Positions 1-6,490 of a stretch of DNA of 56,489 bases are shown piece by piece (within the stretch, counting starts at the first letter, position 1; each line of letters starts with the position of its first letter). Made by a program: the position numbers and the translations under genes. The notes under the pieces were generated by a model, which saw only the letters and a list, made by a program, of their open reading frames with translations, had not been told where the DNA came from and made no database searches. Source of the stretch: DASZMJ01 sp035551935 (lineage in GTDB: Bacteria; Planctomycetota; Planctomycetia; Isosphaerales; Isosphaeraceae); NCBI GenBank assembly GCA_035551935.1, contig DASZMJ010000039.1, positions 1 to 56,489 on the forward strand, read 5' to 3'.

Positions 1-1
1 G

Positions 2-130
2 CCCCATGATGTGACCGAACTCCACCGCGCGGTGACCGGCGAGTTGGACGCGATCGCGCGAGACCAGGATGGGCTGCGAAGCCTGTTCCACGCGTCCGAC
101 CTCCCGCTGCCGCGTGCATTACTTTCCTGA
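2..130 (+). pseudogene. IS630-type transposase, C-terminal tail (enters from window edge)
   Basis: The frame beginning at base 2 reads PHDVTELHRAVTGELDAIA and continues to LRSLFHASDLPL before a TGA at 128-130. This resembles the last 40 or so residues of IS630-family DDE transposases of planctomycetes, in which the final helix carries the LRSLF pattern just before the stop. Only the tail is in the window, so it is not known whether the rest is intact. A second, head-only IS630 fragment starts 120 bases downstream in the same orientation, which suggests nested or adjacent insertions. The family call comes from short similarity recalled from memory and is moderate. Confidence 0.55.
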
Positions 131-148
131 CGATCAGTAAACTGATCG
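131..148. repeat. 8-bp palindrome just after the transposase stop
   Basis: CGATCAGT-AA-ACTGATCG is a perfect inverted repeat with a 2-nt centre, immediately 3' of the TGA of the transposase tail. It may be part of the insertion sequence end or a small hairpin; nothing further can be shown from sequence. Confidence 0.35.
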
Positions 149-249
149 AAGTCCTCCGATCCAGGCGGAGAAAAGGGGGGAGCCGGAGGGGGACATTCCT
201 ACTGACCGCTGCGCAAAGAGGTTTAAGTTTTCTACACTAAGATCGAGGG

Positions 250-501
250 ATGGAAACAACCTACCCCATCCCGCCCGAGTGTCTCGAATGGCGGAGATTC
301 CGTGCCTTGCACCTGAAGCGGCGGGGCTGGATCCAGCGCGACATCGCCGAGGCCCTCGATGTCTCCGAGGTCGCCCTCAGCGGTGGGCTGGCCCGCGCCC
401 GCGACGGCGGCCCCGAGGCTCTGCGGTCGCGGTCCGCACCGGGTCGCCCACCCAGACTCTCCCCGGCCCAGAGGCGATCGATTCCCGAACTCCTCTGGCA
501 C
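250..501 (+). pseudogene. IS630-type transposase, N-terminal helix-turn-helix fragment
   Basis: The first 84 codons of the long ORF starting at ATG 250 resemble the homeodomain-like N-terminus of IS630 transposases: an ECLEWRRFRALHLKRRGW stretch, then QRDIAEALDVSE, then the GGPEALRSR segment and a GRPPRLSPAQR linker. In intact members this DNA-binding part is followed by a DDE catalytic domain of about 250 residues. Here it ends at base 501, exactly where a 33-bp tandem repeat begins. The catalytic domain is absent, so it cannot transpose. Its start codon and reading frame now feed into the downstream toxin ORF. Confidence 0.7.
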
Positions 502-2082
502 GGAAGGGATAATCGGTGTCAGTTCATTTTTTCAGGAAGGGATAATCGGTGTCAGTTCATTTTTTCAGGGGGAAAAACTGGAACTGACACCGATTTCCCT
601 TCCCCGGCGTGCCTGCATTACAACCCCTCCAGCCTCAACGACGAGGTCCGCGCCAACCTGGTCAGCACGTCGTACTTCGACCTGACGGAGGGCTACCCGG
701 CGGTCGGCTGGCAGTCGTACCCGACGCCGATCGGCTACCGCCGGCCCACCCCGGGCGCCTCGGGCACCGCCGGCAAGGCGGTCTCGCCCGGCGGCGCCTC
801 GACCAATCCCAACGGCAGCTACGGCGAGCAGGCCCGCCGCCAGGGCGACTTCGCCGCCGGCGGCGCCCAGGCGGCGCCGAATGCCGGCGCCAGCGATCCG
901 CCCGGTTATGCGTCGCGGTACAGCAAGCCGGGCCTGGCCGCCTACGAGGCGACGCAGAAGCAGCTCCAGGTGCAGTCCGAGGCCCAGTACCGGGCCGACC
1001 GTGCGGCCAACCCGCTCAAGTACATCCAGTGGCCGACCCTGAACGATGTGGCCAACGGCTTCAATGGATTCGGCGATGCGGCCACCGGGGGCCTGACGCA
1101 GAAGTATCGCCAGATGATCGGGGCGGATGGCTTCACCGACTACGACTCGCCCGAGTATGCGGCCGGCCACGCGGCCGGTACCGTCATCGACGCGTTCCTG
1201 CCCTGCGGCAAGGCCAAGATGGTCCTCCGAATCGCCCAGGCGACCTCCGGGGCCATCGACGTCGGCCAGGGGATCGCCGAGGGGGATTACAAGAAGGCCG
1301 CTGAGGGGGCACTCAACCTCCTGGACGCGCTGTTCGACGGCCCGTGCTTCGCGGCCGGGACGCCGATCCTCACCCCCGGCGGCTGCACGCCGATCGAGGA
1401 GCTGGAGGAGGGCGACTGGGTCCTGGCGCTGCCCGAGGATGACCCGGCCGCCGTGCCGGTGCCGCGGCGGGTGGTCAACCTGTTCGCCAACTTCGCGCCG
1501 CTGCTGGACCTCCGCGTCGGCGGCCGGGTGATCCGCACCACCGCCGAGCACCCGTTCTGGGTCCGCGATAAGGGCTGGACCGACGCCCAGCAACTGGTGC
1601 CGGGCGTGGAGTTGCTGTCGGCCGACGGCCGCTGGGTCGAGCTGGAGGCCCTCGAGGGCCCGCACGCGGCGGCGGCGGTTTACAACGTCGAGGTCGAGGG
1701 GTATCATACCTACTTCGTCGGCGACCCGGCCTGGGGCTTCGCCGCCTGGGCCCACAATGCTAAGAGGTGCAAGCCTGACCCCAACCAGCGTACCCTTTTC
1801 AATACCGGCAACCCTGCCGCACACGGCAATAGTCTCAACACTACCAAGCCGGCGATCGGCTACACACTCCGAGACAAAACCGGAAGAATCCTCAAGTACG
1901 GTGAGACGACGCAGGGGGTGAGTCGGTACACCAAGAAGTTCCTCAAGTCGAAAGGAGCGATTTTCACGCCGGAGATGTTTGGCTCCAAGGCCCAGGCTCA
2001 TGCTTGGCAACACAGAAAAATACTAGAATACAAGAGAATGAATGGCGGATTGAGGCCGGACCTGAATCGTAACAACTACTGA
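250..2082 (+). CDS. Chimeric HINT-domain polymorphic toxin with GIY-YIG-like C-terminus
   Basis: This 610-residue ORF is a patchwork. Residues 1-84 are an IS630 transposase head and 85-106 a duplicated 11-mer encoded by the tandem repeat. Residues from about 117 look like the tail of an RHS-type or similar secreted toxin (Gly/Ala/Pro-rich, then a segment ending NLLDALFDGP). A HINT autoprocessing domain starts at Cys366 (CFAAGTPILTPGG), contains TTAEHPFWV and ends with the typical AHN at about 501-503. The last 107 residues fit a GIY-YIG/URI nuclease: GYTLRD, then ILKYGET, an Arg in SRYTKKF, and a Glu in HRKILEYKR. The likely delivery region upstream is missing. An Imm44-like immunity gene begins 14 bases after the stop. 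The toxin-type call is good; the nuclease subtype is inferred. Confidence 0.75.
   Translation: METTYPIPPECLEWRRFRALHLKRRGWIQRDIAEALDVSEVALSGGLARARDGGPEALRSRSAPGRPPRLSPAQRRSIPELLWHGRDNRCQFIFSGRDNRCQFIFSGGKTGTDTDFPSPACLHYNPSSLNDEVRANLVSTSYFDLTEGYPAVGWQSYPTPIGYRRPTPGASGTAGKAVSPGGASTNPNGSYGEQARRQGDFAAGGAQAAPNAGASDPPGYASRYSKPGLAAYEATQKQLQVQSEAQYRADRAANPLKYIQWPTLNDVANGFNGFGDAATGGLTQKYRQMIGADGFTDYDSPEYAAGHAAGTVIDAFLPCGKAKMVLRIAQATSGAIDVGQGIAEGDYKKAAEGALNLLDALFDGPCFAAGTPILTPGGCTPIEELEEGDWVLALPEDDPAAVPVPRRVVNLFANFAPLLDLRVGGRVIRTTAEHPFWVRDKGWTDAQQLVPGVELLSADGRWVELEALEGPHAAAAVYNVEVEGYHTYFVGDPAWGFAAWAHNAKRCKPDPNQRTLFNTGNPAAHGNSLNTTKPAIGYTLRDKTGRILKYGETTQGVSRYTKKFLKSKGAIFTPEMFGSKAQAHAWQHRKILEYKRMNGGLRPDLNRNNY
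502..595. repeat. 33-bp exact tandem duplication plus inverted partial copy
   Basis: Bases 502-534 and 535-567 are identical 33-bp units, each starting GGAAGGGATAATCGGTGTCA and ending in a run of T followed by CA. A 15-bp part of the unit (AATCGGTGTCAGTTC, 544-558) returns in inverted form as GAACTGACACCGATT at 581-595, so the second unit and the inverted copy can form a hairpin. Because 33 is a multiple of three, the tandem adds two copies of an 11-residue peptide without breaking the frame. The layout resembles REP or IS200-like terminal repeats, but no associated transposase is visible. Confidence 0.8.
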
Positions 2083-2096
2083 CGGAGAACGGCAAA

Positions 2097-2546
2097 ATGG
2101 AGTTCTGGATGAGCGGTGAAGTCGAAGCCGATGTCTCGGACCAGTTTCTCGAGGCCCTGAGGCGCATCGAGGGGCCGCTGACCAATGCCTTCAAGGAGAA
2201 AGATTATGGGAGCGGACTCTCCGAATGGGATTTTATTCCAGTAATTATGAGCATTTCATTGATTAAATTTTATAAAGAGATCAAAAAATATAATAAGATA
2301 GAAAAGTCATGTGAATTTAGACTACACATTAATCATGATCGATTCCGATTGGCCGATGAGCGAGAGCGAGCGGATCTCTTGTGCCGCTCGATGCTCCGTT
2401 CGCTCGATATGCTCGAATTTATGAACATTCAAGACATAGATGTCGACCGACTCAAATCCGATTTCTTACAGGTGGCGACGGCGAATGATTGGCTGGTGGG
2501 GATGGGAAACGGGGACGCAGCTAGTCCTGAAACAAGCGTCAGCTAG
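2097..2546 (+). CDS. Imm44-like immunity protein
   Basis: The 149-residue protein opens MEFWMSGEVEADVSD and has DYGSGLSEWDFIPVI followed by KKYNKIEKSCEFRLHINHD, a pattern matching the Imm44 immunity family as I know it. Such proteins bind and neutralise the C-terminal toxin domain encoded just upstream, and the position directly after a HINT toxin supports that role. It begins 14 bases after the toxin stop, with GGAG at 2084-2087 as a probable ribosome site; a second in-frame ATG (2109) is possible. Bases about 2220-2340 are strikingly AT-rich compared with the surrounding DNA, which fits a recently acquired cassette. It has no signal peptide and is presumably cytoplasmic. Confidence 0.7.
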   Translation: MEFWMSGEVEADVSDQFLEALRRIEGPLTNAFKEKDYGSGLSEWDFIPVIMSISLIKFYKEIKKYNKIEKSCEFRLHINHDRFRLADERERADLLCRSMLRSLDMLEFMNIQDIDVDRLKSDFLQVATANDWLVGMGNGDAASPETSVS

Positions 2547-2628
2547 TTGGACTGTAACCGATTCCACTATTGCATTGCCATGACAGGAGTTATGATCGGG
2601 GCTGGAGCAGACCGACAGGGGGGCCGCC

Positions 2629-2826
2629 ATGTCGCTCTTGGACCATCCCGACGCCCAAGCCCTCTTGGCCGACGCCGCCGTGACACCCGACCAGGTCCGC
2701 GGCTGCCAGGACCGGCTCACCGCGTTCCTCGAACGCTACTTGCCACGGTTCTACCGCGCCGAGCAGCGGATCAACGCCGCCCTCGTCATCCGCGGCCTGC
2801 TCAGCGGCCTGCAGCGCAAGAGGCGG
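2629..2826 (+). pseudogene. IS701-type transposase, N-terminal fragment
   Basis: From ATG 2629 the frame encodes MSLLDHPDAQALLADAAVTP, then a segment with LTAFLERYLPRFYRAEQR and ALVIRGLLSGLQRK. This matches the start of IS701-family (DDE superfamily) transposases common in planctomycetes. Homology stops near 2823. The next bases, AAAAGGGGTCAGGAGCCGAA, look like a REP or IS end of the same general style as the 33-bp unit at 502. After this junction the open frame continues to 2970 only by chance. More than 80 percent of the usual transposase, including the catalytic residues, is missing, so this is a remnant. A GGGGGG tract just upstream of the ATG may have served as its ribosome site. Confidence 0.7.
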
Positions 2827-2894
2827 ATAAAAGGGGTCAGGAGCCGAATTTCAGGGAATGGGCAAGATAGGCAATTTCTAGCGGTGCGCCCGCC

Positions 2895-2925
2895 CCGGCG
2901 CGGAACGAACCGAAGATCGACGCAA
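2895..2925. repeat. 31-nt dispersed motif, copy 1
   Basis: The copy has a core of GCGGAACGAACCGAAGA and differs at only two positions from copy 2 (3020-3050). A third, more diverged copy lies at 3926-3956. All three have the same orientation and bracket the repetitive gene fragment at 3103-3855. The role is unknown. Confidence 0.7.
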
Positions 2926-3019
2926 CAACCACATCTCCAAGGATTTCCGGCGCGATTTCCGCCCCGGTGACGGCGGCCGACGCCGCCACCGTCGCCGCGG
3001 GCCCCGGCCCCCGAACCGC

Positions 3020-3050
3020 CCGGCGCGGAACGAACCGAAGACCGGCGCAA
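3020..3050. repeat. 31-nt dispersed motif, copy 2
   Basis: This second copy lies about 50 bases upstream of the open frame of the repetitive gene fragment. It matches copy 1 at 29 of 31 positions by eye. Confidence 0.7.
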
Positions 3051-3102
3051 GTCACGCCCTGACCGCGGGTTCCGGCCCAAATCCCCGACCGACACGCTGA
3101 GC

Positions 3103-3855
3103 GTGCACGAGGCGATCAGCGACACCGAGGGGGCCGGCGGCACCGTCACCGGCGGCGGCCTGAACGAGACGTACAACGACACGGCCACCGACTTCACCAG
3201 CGACCACGAGACCAGCGGCTCGGAGACCCTGACCGACTGCGGCGGCGGGGTCGAGACGGGGGCCTTCACCCGCGACCAGTCGGCCAGCGACAGCACCAGC
3301 CTGCTGGAGACCGGCACCGAGACCTTCGGCACGAATGCCGTCGTCACGGGCGGCTCGGACGGCTCGACCTTCATCCAGGTCGGCACCGACAGCTCGGCGC
3401 TGGGCATCACCGGGTCGGCGGTGACGATCGGCGAGTCGAACTCCAACAGCATGAGCTTCTCCGAGACCGGCGGCGAGTCGCTCGGCGCGAACGCCGCGGT
3501 GACCGGCGGCAGCGACTCATTCACCTGGACGCAGCACGGCACCGACAGCTACGGCCTGGGTATGGCGAGCCCCGGCCCCGACATCTTCGCGCTATCCGAC
3601 CTCGACTCGGTCAGCGACGGCTGGTCCGACGCCGGCACCGACACCCTGGGGGCCAGCGACGCGATCACGGGCGGCACCGATTCGTATACGATCGACCGCT
3701 GGCGGTCCGAGTCGTTGAGCCTGCACGACCAGGGGACGGCGACCAGCCCGTACCTGCTCATCGGCACCGGCACGGACACCTTCACGCTGCACGACCGCGG
3801 GGTGGCCCGGACAACTTTCCGAAGTTGTCCGGGCGGCGAAGCCGCAAGAGGCTGA
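3103..3855 (+). pseudogene. Fragment of a repetitive Ser/Thr/Gly-rich surface protein
   Basis: The 250-residue frame is low-complexity and acidic, with an imperfect repeat of about 40 residues. Three units are visible, with the shared core ETGTETFGTNAVVTGGSD, ETGGESLGANAAVTGGSD and DAGTDTLGASDAITGGTDS. Such units occur in very large repetitive exported proteins of planctomycetes. The frame is open upstream of the apparent GTG start and begins with the same kind of sequence (TDTLSVHEA), so the true N-terminus is missing. The last 16 or so codons lie inside a two-hairpin repeat element (3796-3852), which has replaced the natural C-terminus. There is no signal peptide and no ribosome site. I read it as a truncated remnant; it could still be translated as a short protein. 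Confidence 0.55.
3796..3852. repeat. Two-hairpin repeat element, copy 1
   Basis: This 57-bp unit contains a 13-bp perfect hairpin (arms 3805-3817 and 3822-3834, loop TCCG) followed directly by a 5-bp hairpin with GAA loop (arms 3833-3837 and 3841-3845). Copy 2 at 4024-4080 differs at one base. It provides the stop of the repetitive gene fragment. It is probably a REP-like or non-autonomous element. Confidence 0.85.
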
Positions 3856-3925
3856 TCCCTACGCCCGGCCCGCTCCCCTCGCGCCCGTCCCCTCACAGGC
3901 CCGGCTCGGGATTGTCGCCAAACCA

Positions 3926-3956
3926 CCAGCGCGAAACGAACCGAAGAACGGCGGAA
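3926..3956. repeat. 31-nt dispersed motif, copy 3
   Basis: This diverged copy of the motif at 2895 and 3020 keeps the core CGAACCGAAGA. It sits about 70 bases after the end of the repetitive gene fragment. Confidence 0.55.
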
Positions 3957-4023
3957 AGGGCGATCCCCTCGGGGGTTCCGGCGGAATCCGCGCGATGATC
4001 TCGATCGTCCTGCCCGCCTACGA

Positions 4024-4080
4024 CGCGGGGTGGCCCGGACAACTTTCCGAAGTTGTCCGGGCGGCGAAGCCGCAGGAGGC
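4024..4080. repeat. Two-hairpin repeat element, copy 2
   Basis: The copy is nearly identical to copy 1 over 57 bp, with the first stem arms at 4033-4045 and 4050-4062 and the second GAA-loop stem immediately following. It lies in a stretch with no convincing gene (3856-4442). Confidence 0.85.
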
Positions 4081-4260
4081 GGCCCACGACGGCTGGGGGC
4101 GTGCCCGGCCTCGATCGACCGAGGCGCGCCGATCGAGCCGGGGCGGCGGAGCGACGCGGATACGCCCATCGGGCCCTTTTTCCGGAATCCCTGCCGGATT
4201 TCGGCCGGGATTCCAACTGGAAGGGTAGCGGCTCCTCGCGGGAGGGGCATCGTCTGCGCG

Positions 4261-4347
4261 GGCGGGTGGCACTGGTGGCTTGCCCACCAGTGCTCGGTAA
4301 GCATCGCGTACGGAGCACTGGTGGGCAAGCCACCAGTGCCACCCGCC
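4261..4347. repeat. Perfect 35-bp inverted repeat with 17-bp spacer
   Basis: Arms 4261-4295 and 4313-4347 are exact reverse complements, built on GGTGGCACTGGTGGCTTGCC. Each arm is itself partly palindromic (CACTGGTGG with CCACCAGTG), so cruciform or nested hairpins are possible. It ends about 95 bases before the start codon at 4443. Similar motifs are, from memory, widespread between planctomycete genes. No transposase is inside, so a MITE or REP-like unit is the likeliest class. Confidence 0.85.
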
Positions 4348-4442
4348 GCATTCTCTCCAGGCCGCGGGTGGCTCGCGGCAGCCGGTGTTTCTCTCGCGGC
4401 ACGGATTCGCTAGGATCGGCAGACTTGATCACGGAGGATGCC

Positions 4443-4619
4443 ATGGCCGAGACGATCACGCTGTCCGACGCCGCCCTGGCCGTGCTCAGGCTCTACGTCG
4501 AACGCGGCGGCGGGGTGGCAGGGGTTTCGTCCTCGGAACCCCGGTCTTCGGTCGCGCGCCCGGGCTCCGAGCCGAGGACCGGGGTCGCTGGCGCAACCCC
4601 GGCCAACCGGCCCGCTTGA
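4443..4619 (+). pseudogene. Decapitated gene: start and about 23 codons only
   Basis: GGAGGATGCC precedes an ATG at 4443, a strong ribosome site. The frame reads MAETITLSDAALAVLRLYVE, a plausible start of a short planctomycete protein of unknown function. After RGGG it changes to low-complexity sequence without protein character and stops at 4617-4619. That stretch contains an imperfect inverted repeat (4538-4551 with 4572-4585, ACCCCGGTCTTCGG type), which suggests that a small element replaced the rest of the gene. The stop lies 4 bases from the end of the convergent retropepsin-like pseudogene, so the deletion may have removed material from both ends. Confidence 0.4.
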
Positions 4620-4623
4620 GGCG

Positions 4624-5014
4624 TCAGGCCAGGGTGATCCGGCCGAGGTGGAAGTCGACCGTGAGGACGGTCGATCGGAGGAAGTCGAGGCCGAGCAGGC
4701 CGTCGATGCCGGCGGCGGGCGGCAGGTCGTGGGCGAGCAACGGGAACGCGAGCCGGGTCCGGCCCAGGACCGACAGCCGGTTGAGGACGATCCGCGGGAC
4801 GAGCTCGACGCCGTTGCCCATCGCCAACCGGACGCGGTCCGGCGCCGTGGCCGGGTCGAAGCCGATCGCCGCCAGGATCGTCGAGCGGGACGAGGCTGGT
4901 CGTCGCCCCCGTGTCGAGGATCAGCCGCAGGTCCGCCTGCCCGAGCGGCCCGGAGAGGCTGGCCTCGACGACGATCGGGCCGTGCGCCGGGTCGAAGGCG
5001 AAGGGGGCGCTCAC
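4624..5014 (-). pseudogene. Retropepsin-like aspartyl protease, frameshifted
   Basis: Read on the minus strand from ATG 5014, the frame gives MSAPFAFDPAHGPIVVEASL and reaches the catalytic ILDTGATTSLV motif of retroviral-type aspartyl proteases. It then loses protein character. In another frame a good protein continues as RSTILAAIGFDPATAPDRV, then AMGNGVELVPRIVLNRLSVL and GIDGLLGLDFLRS, to a stop at 4624. The two halves join if one G of the GGG at 4887-4889 is removed, so there is a single-base insertion. GLLGLDFL is the usual second conserved block of this family. Members are small, about 130 residues, which matches the joined length. Either the gene is dead or the base is a sequencing error. 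Confidence 0.65.
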
Positions 5015-5022
5015 AGGACCAG

Positions 5023-5075
5023 CGCGGGTGGCCCGGACGCCCGCGGGCGTCCGGGTCGCGAAGCGACGAGAGGTC
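5023..5075. repeat. Two-hairpin repeat element, diverged copy 3
   Basis: The layout equals copies 1 and 2, but the stems are re-written. A 24-bp perfect palindrome (5032-5055, CCCGGACGCCCG and complement) replaces the first stem, and a GTCGC-GAA-GCGAC stem (5055-5067) replaces the second. Flanking CGGGTGG and GAGAGG are kept. Both sides of each stem have changed together. Confidence 0.75.
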
Positions 5076-5142
5076 GTGGAGGAGGCCCGCGGACTGCCGA
5101 GGCGTCATCACGCGAAGGCGCGGAGGGAGGCGACGCGGGCGG

Positions 5143-6264
5143 TCAATAGGTGCGGCCGAGGTAACTCACGACGGCGCGGCGGACCTCGAGGGGGTCGATG
5201 GCGCCGGCCTTGCGGTAGAGGACCTTGCCGCCGGGGGCGATCAGGAGGGTGTAGGGGATCGGCCCGGGCCACTCCTTATCGAGGACGTCGGCGAAGTGGT
5301 CGCGATCCTTGGTGTGGACGAGGTAGTTCGTGCCGGAGGCATGGGCGTCGCGGAGGACCTTCAGCGCGTCGTCGTGCTTCTCGGGGTCGTCCATGCTGAG
5401 GGTCACGAGCTTGAAGTGGCGGCCGCGATACATCCGGTTCATCGTCACGAGCTCGGGCAGCTCCGCGACGCAAGGGCCGCACCAGGTGGCCCAGAGGTTG
5501 ACCAGGAGCAGATCCTTCGTGTCGTTCTTGACGAGCTTGGCCACGCCGTCGTCGTCGATGGATTCGAGCTTGACGGGCTCGGCATCCCAGCGGGCGAGCG
5601 ACTTCGCGGCGTCGGCGCGCTTGTCGGCCCACTTCGTCGAGCAGCCGAAGACGCGGGTCGTCGGGACCGGCACCGGCTTGCCGGCCAGCAGGGCCTCGAC
5701 GGCGTTGATGGCGTCGTGCGACTTGACCGTCTTGACCTCGGCGTCGTCGAACCGGCCGACGTAGCGGAGCTTCCGCCCCTCGTCGAAGATGAAGACGTGC
5801 GGCGTGGCCAGGACGCCGTAGGCCTTGGCCGTCTCCTGGGTCTTGCCGTCGTAGAGGTACGGGTAGGCGAACTTGTGGTCCTTGGCGCGGACCTTCATGT
5901 CTTCGAACGAGTCGCCCAGGTCGGTGTAGCCGAGCTCGTCGAGCCGGACGGCGGCGGGGTCGTTGGGGGAGATGGCGACGAGGGCGACCCCCTTGTCCTT
6001 GTAGTCGGCGTGGAGGTGGGCGATGCGGTCCTCGTACGCCTGGGCGGTCGGGCAGTGGTTGCAGGTGAAGACGACGACCAGCACCTTCGCCCTGGCGAAG
6101 TCGTTCAGGCTGTAGTCGCGGCCGTCGACGCCCGGCAGCTTGAAGTCGGGGGCCTGGGCCCCGATCGGCAAGGTCTTCAGGCCCGGCGGGTCGGCCGTGG
6201 CCGACTTCGCCGCGAGGGCCAGGGCCAGGAACATCAAGGACGCGCGGGTGACGGCTCGGCGCAT
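5143..6264 (-). CDS. Exported protein with two thioredoxin-fold domains
   Basis: The 373-residue protein begins MRRAVTRASLMFLALALAAKSATADP, a clear signal peptide; this start is preferred over an in-frame upstream ATG whose 40 extra codons look non-coding. Domain 1 (about 30-200) is redoxin/AhpC-TSA-like, with CNHC at residues 68-71 in FTCNHCPTAQAY. Domain 2 (about 235-370) is TlpA/thioredoxin-like, with WATWCGPC (Cys262 and Cys265). Both CxxC pairs are present, so both domains could be redox active. The likely site is periplasmic, for thiol-disulfide exchange or peroxide reduction. It is divergent from the amidohydrolase at 6491, with a 226-bp shared upstream region. Confidence 0.85.
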   Translation of the reverse strand: MRRAVTRASLMFLALALAAKSATADPPGLKTLPIGAQAPDFKLPGVDGRDYSLNDFARAKVLVVVFTCNHCPTAQAYEDRIAHLHADYKDKGVALVAISPNDPAAVRLDELGYTDLGDSFEDMKVRAKDHKFAYPYLYDGKTQETAKAYGVLATPHVFIFDEGRKLRYVGRFDDAEVKTVKSHDAINAVEALLAGKPVPVPTTRVFGCSTKWADKRADAAKSLARWDAEPVKLESIDDDGVAKLVKNDTKDLLLVNLWATWCGPCVAELPELVTMNRMYRGRHFKLVTLSMDDPEKHDDALKVLRDAHASGTNYLVHTKDRDHFADVLDKEWPGPIPYTLLIAPGGKVLYRKAGAIDPLEVRRAVVSYLGRTY

Positions 6265-6490
6265 GGGAACGGCCCCCTGGTTCGGGTTCGCGGGCGATCG
6301 GCGGGATGGGCTCGGCACGCCCAGCCGGTAGTCTGCCGCGCCGGCGGGTCGTTGCCAAGGCCCCGGCCCCGGGATCATGTTCAATGCCCCGCCCGGGTGT
6401 TACGCTGGCGCGACAACGACCGCGCGGCCGCCCGGTTCGAGGTCCCGGGCGGGCCGCGGTGGCGCCACGACGGGCGCGGGAGGATCGGCC

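Noticed and set aside
502..567. 33-bp tandem as a short CRISPR array
   Set aside because: The two units abut with no spacer, and there are no cas genes nearby.
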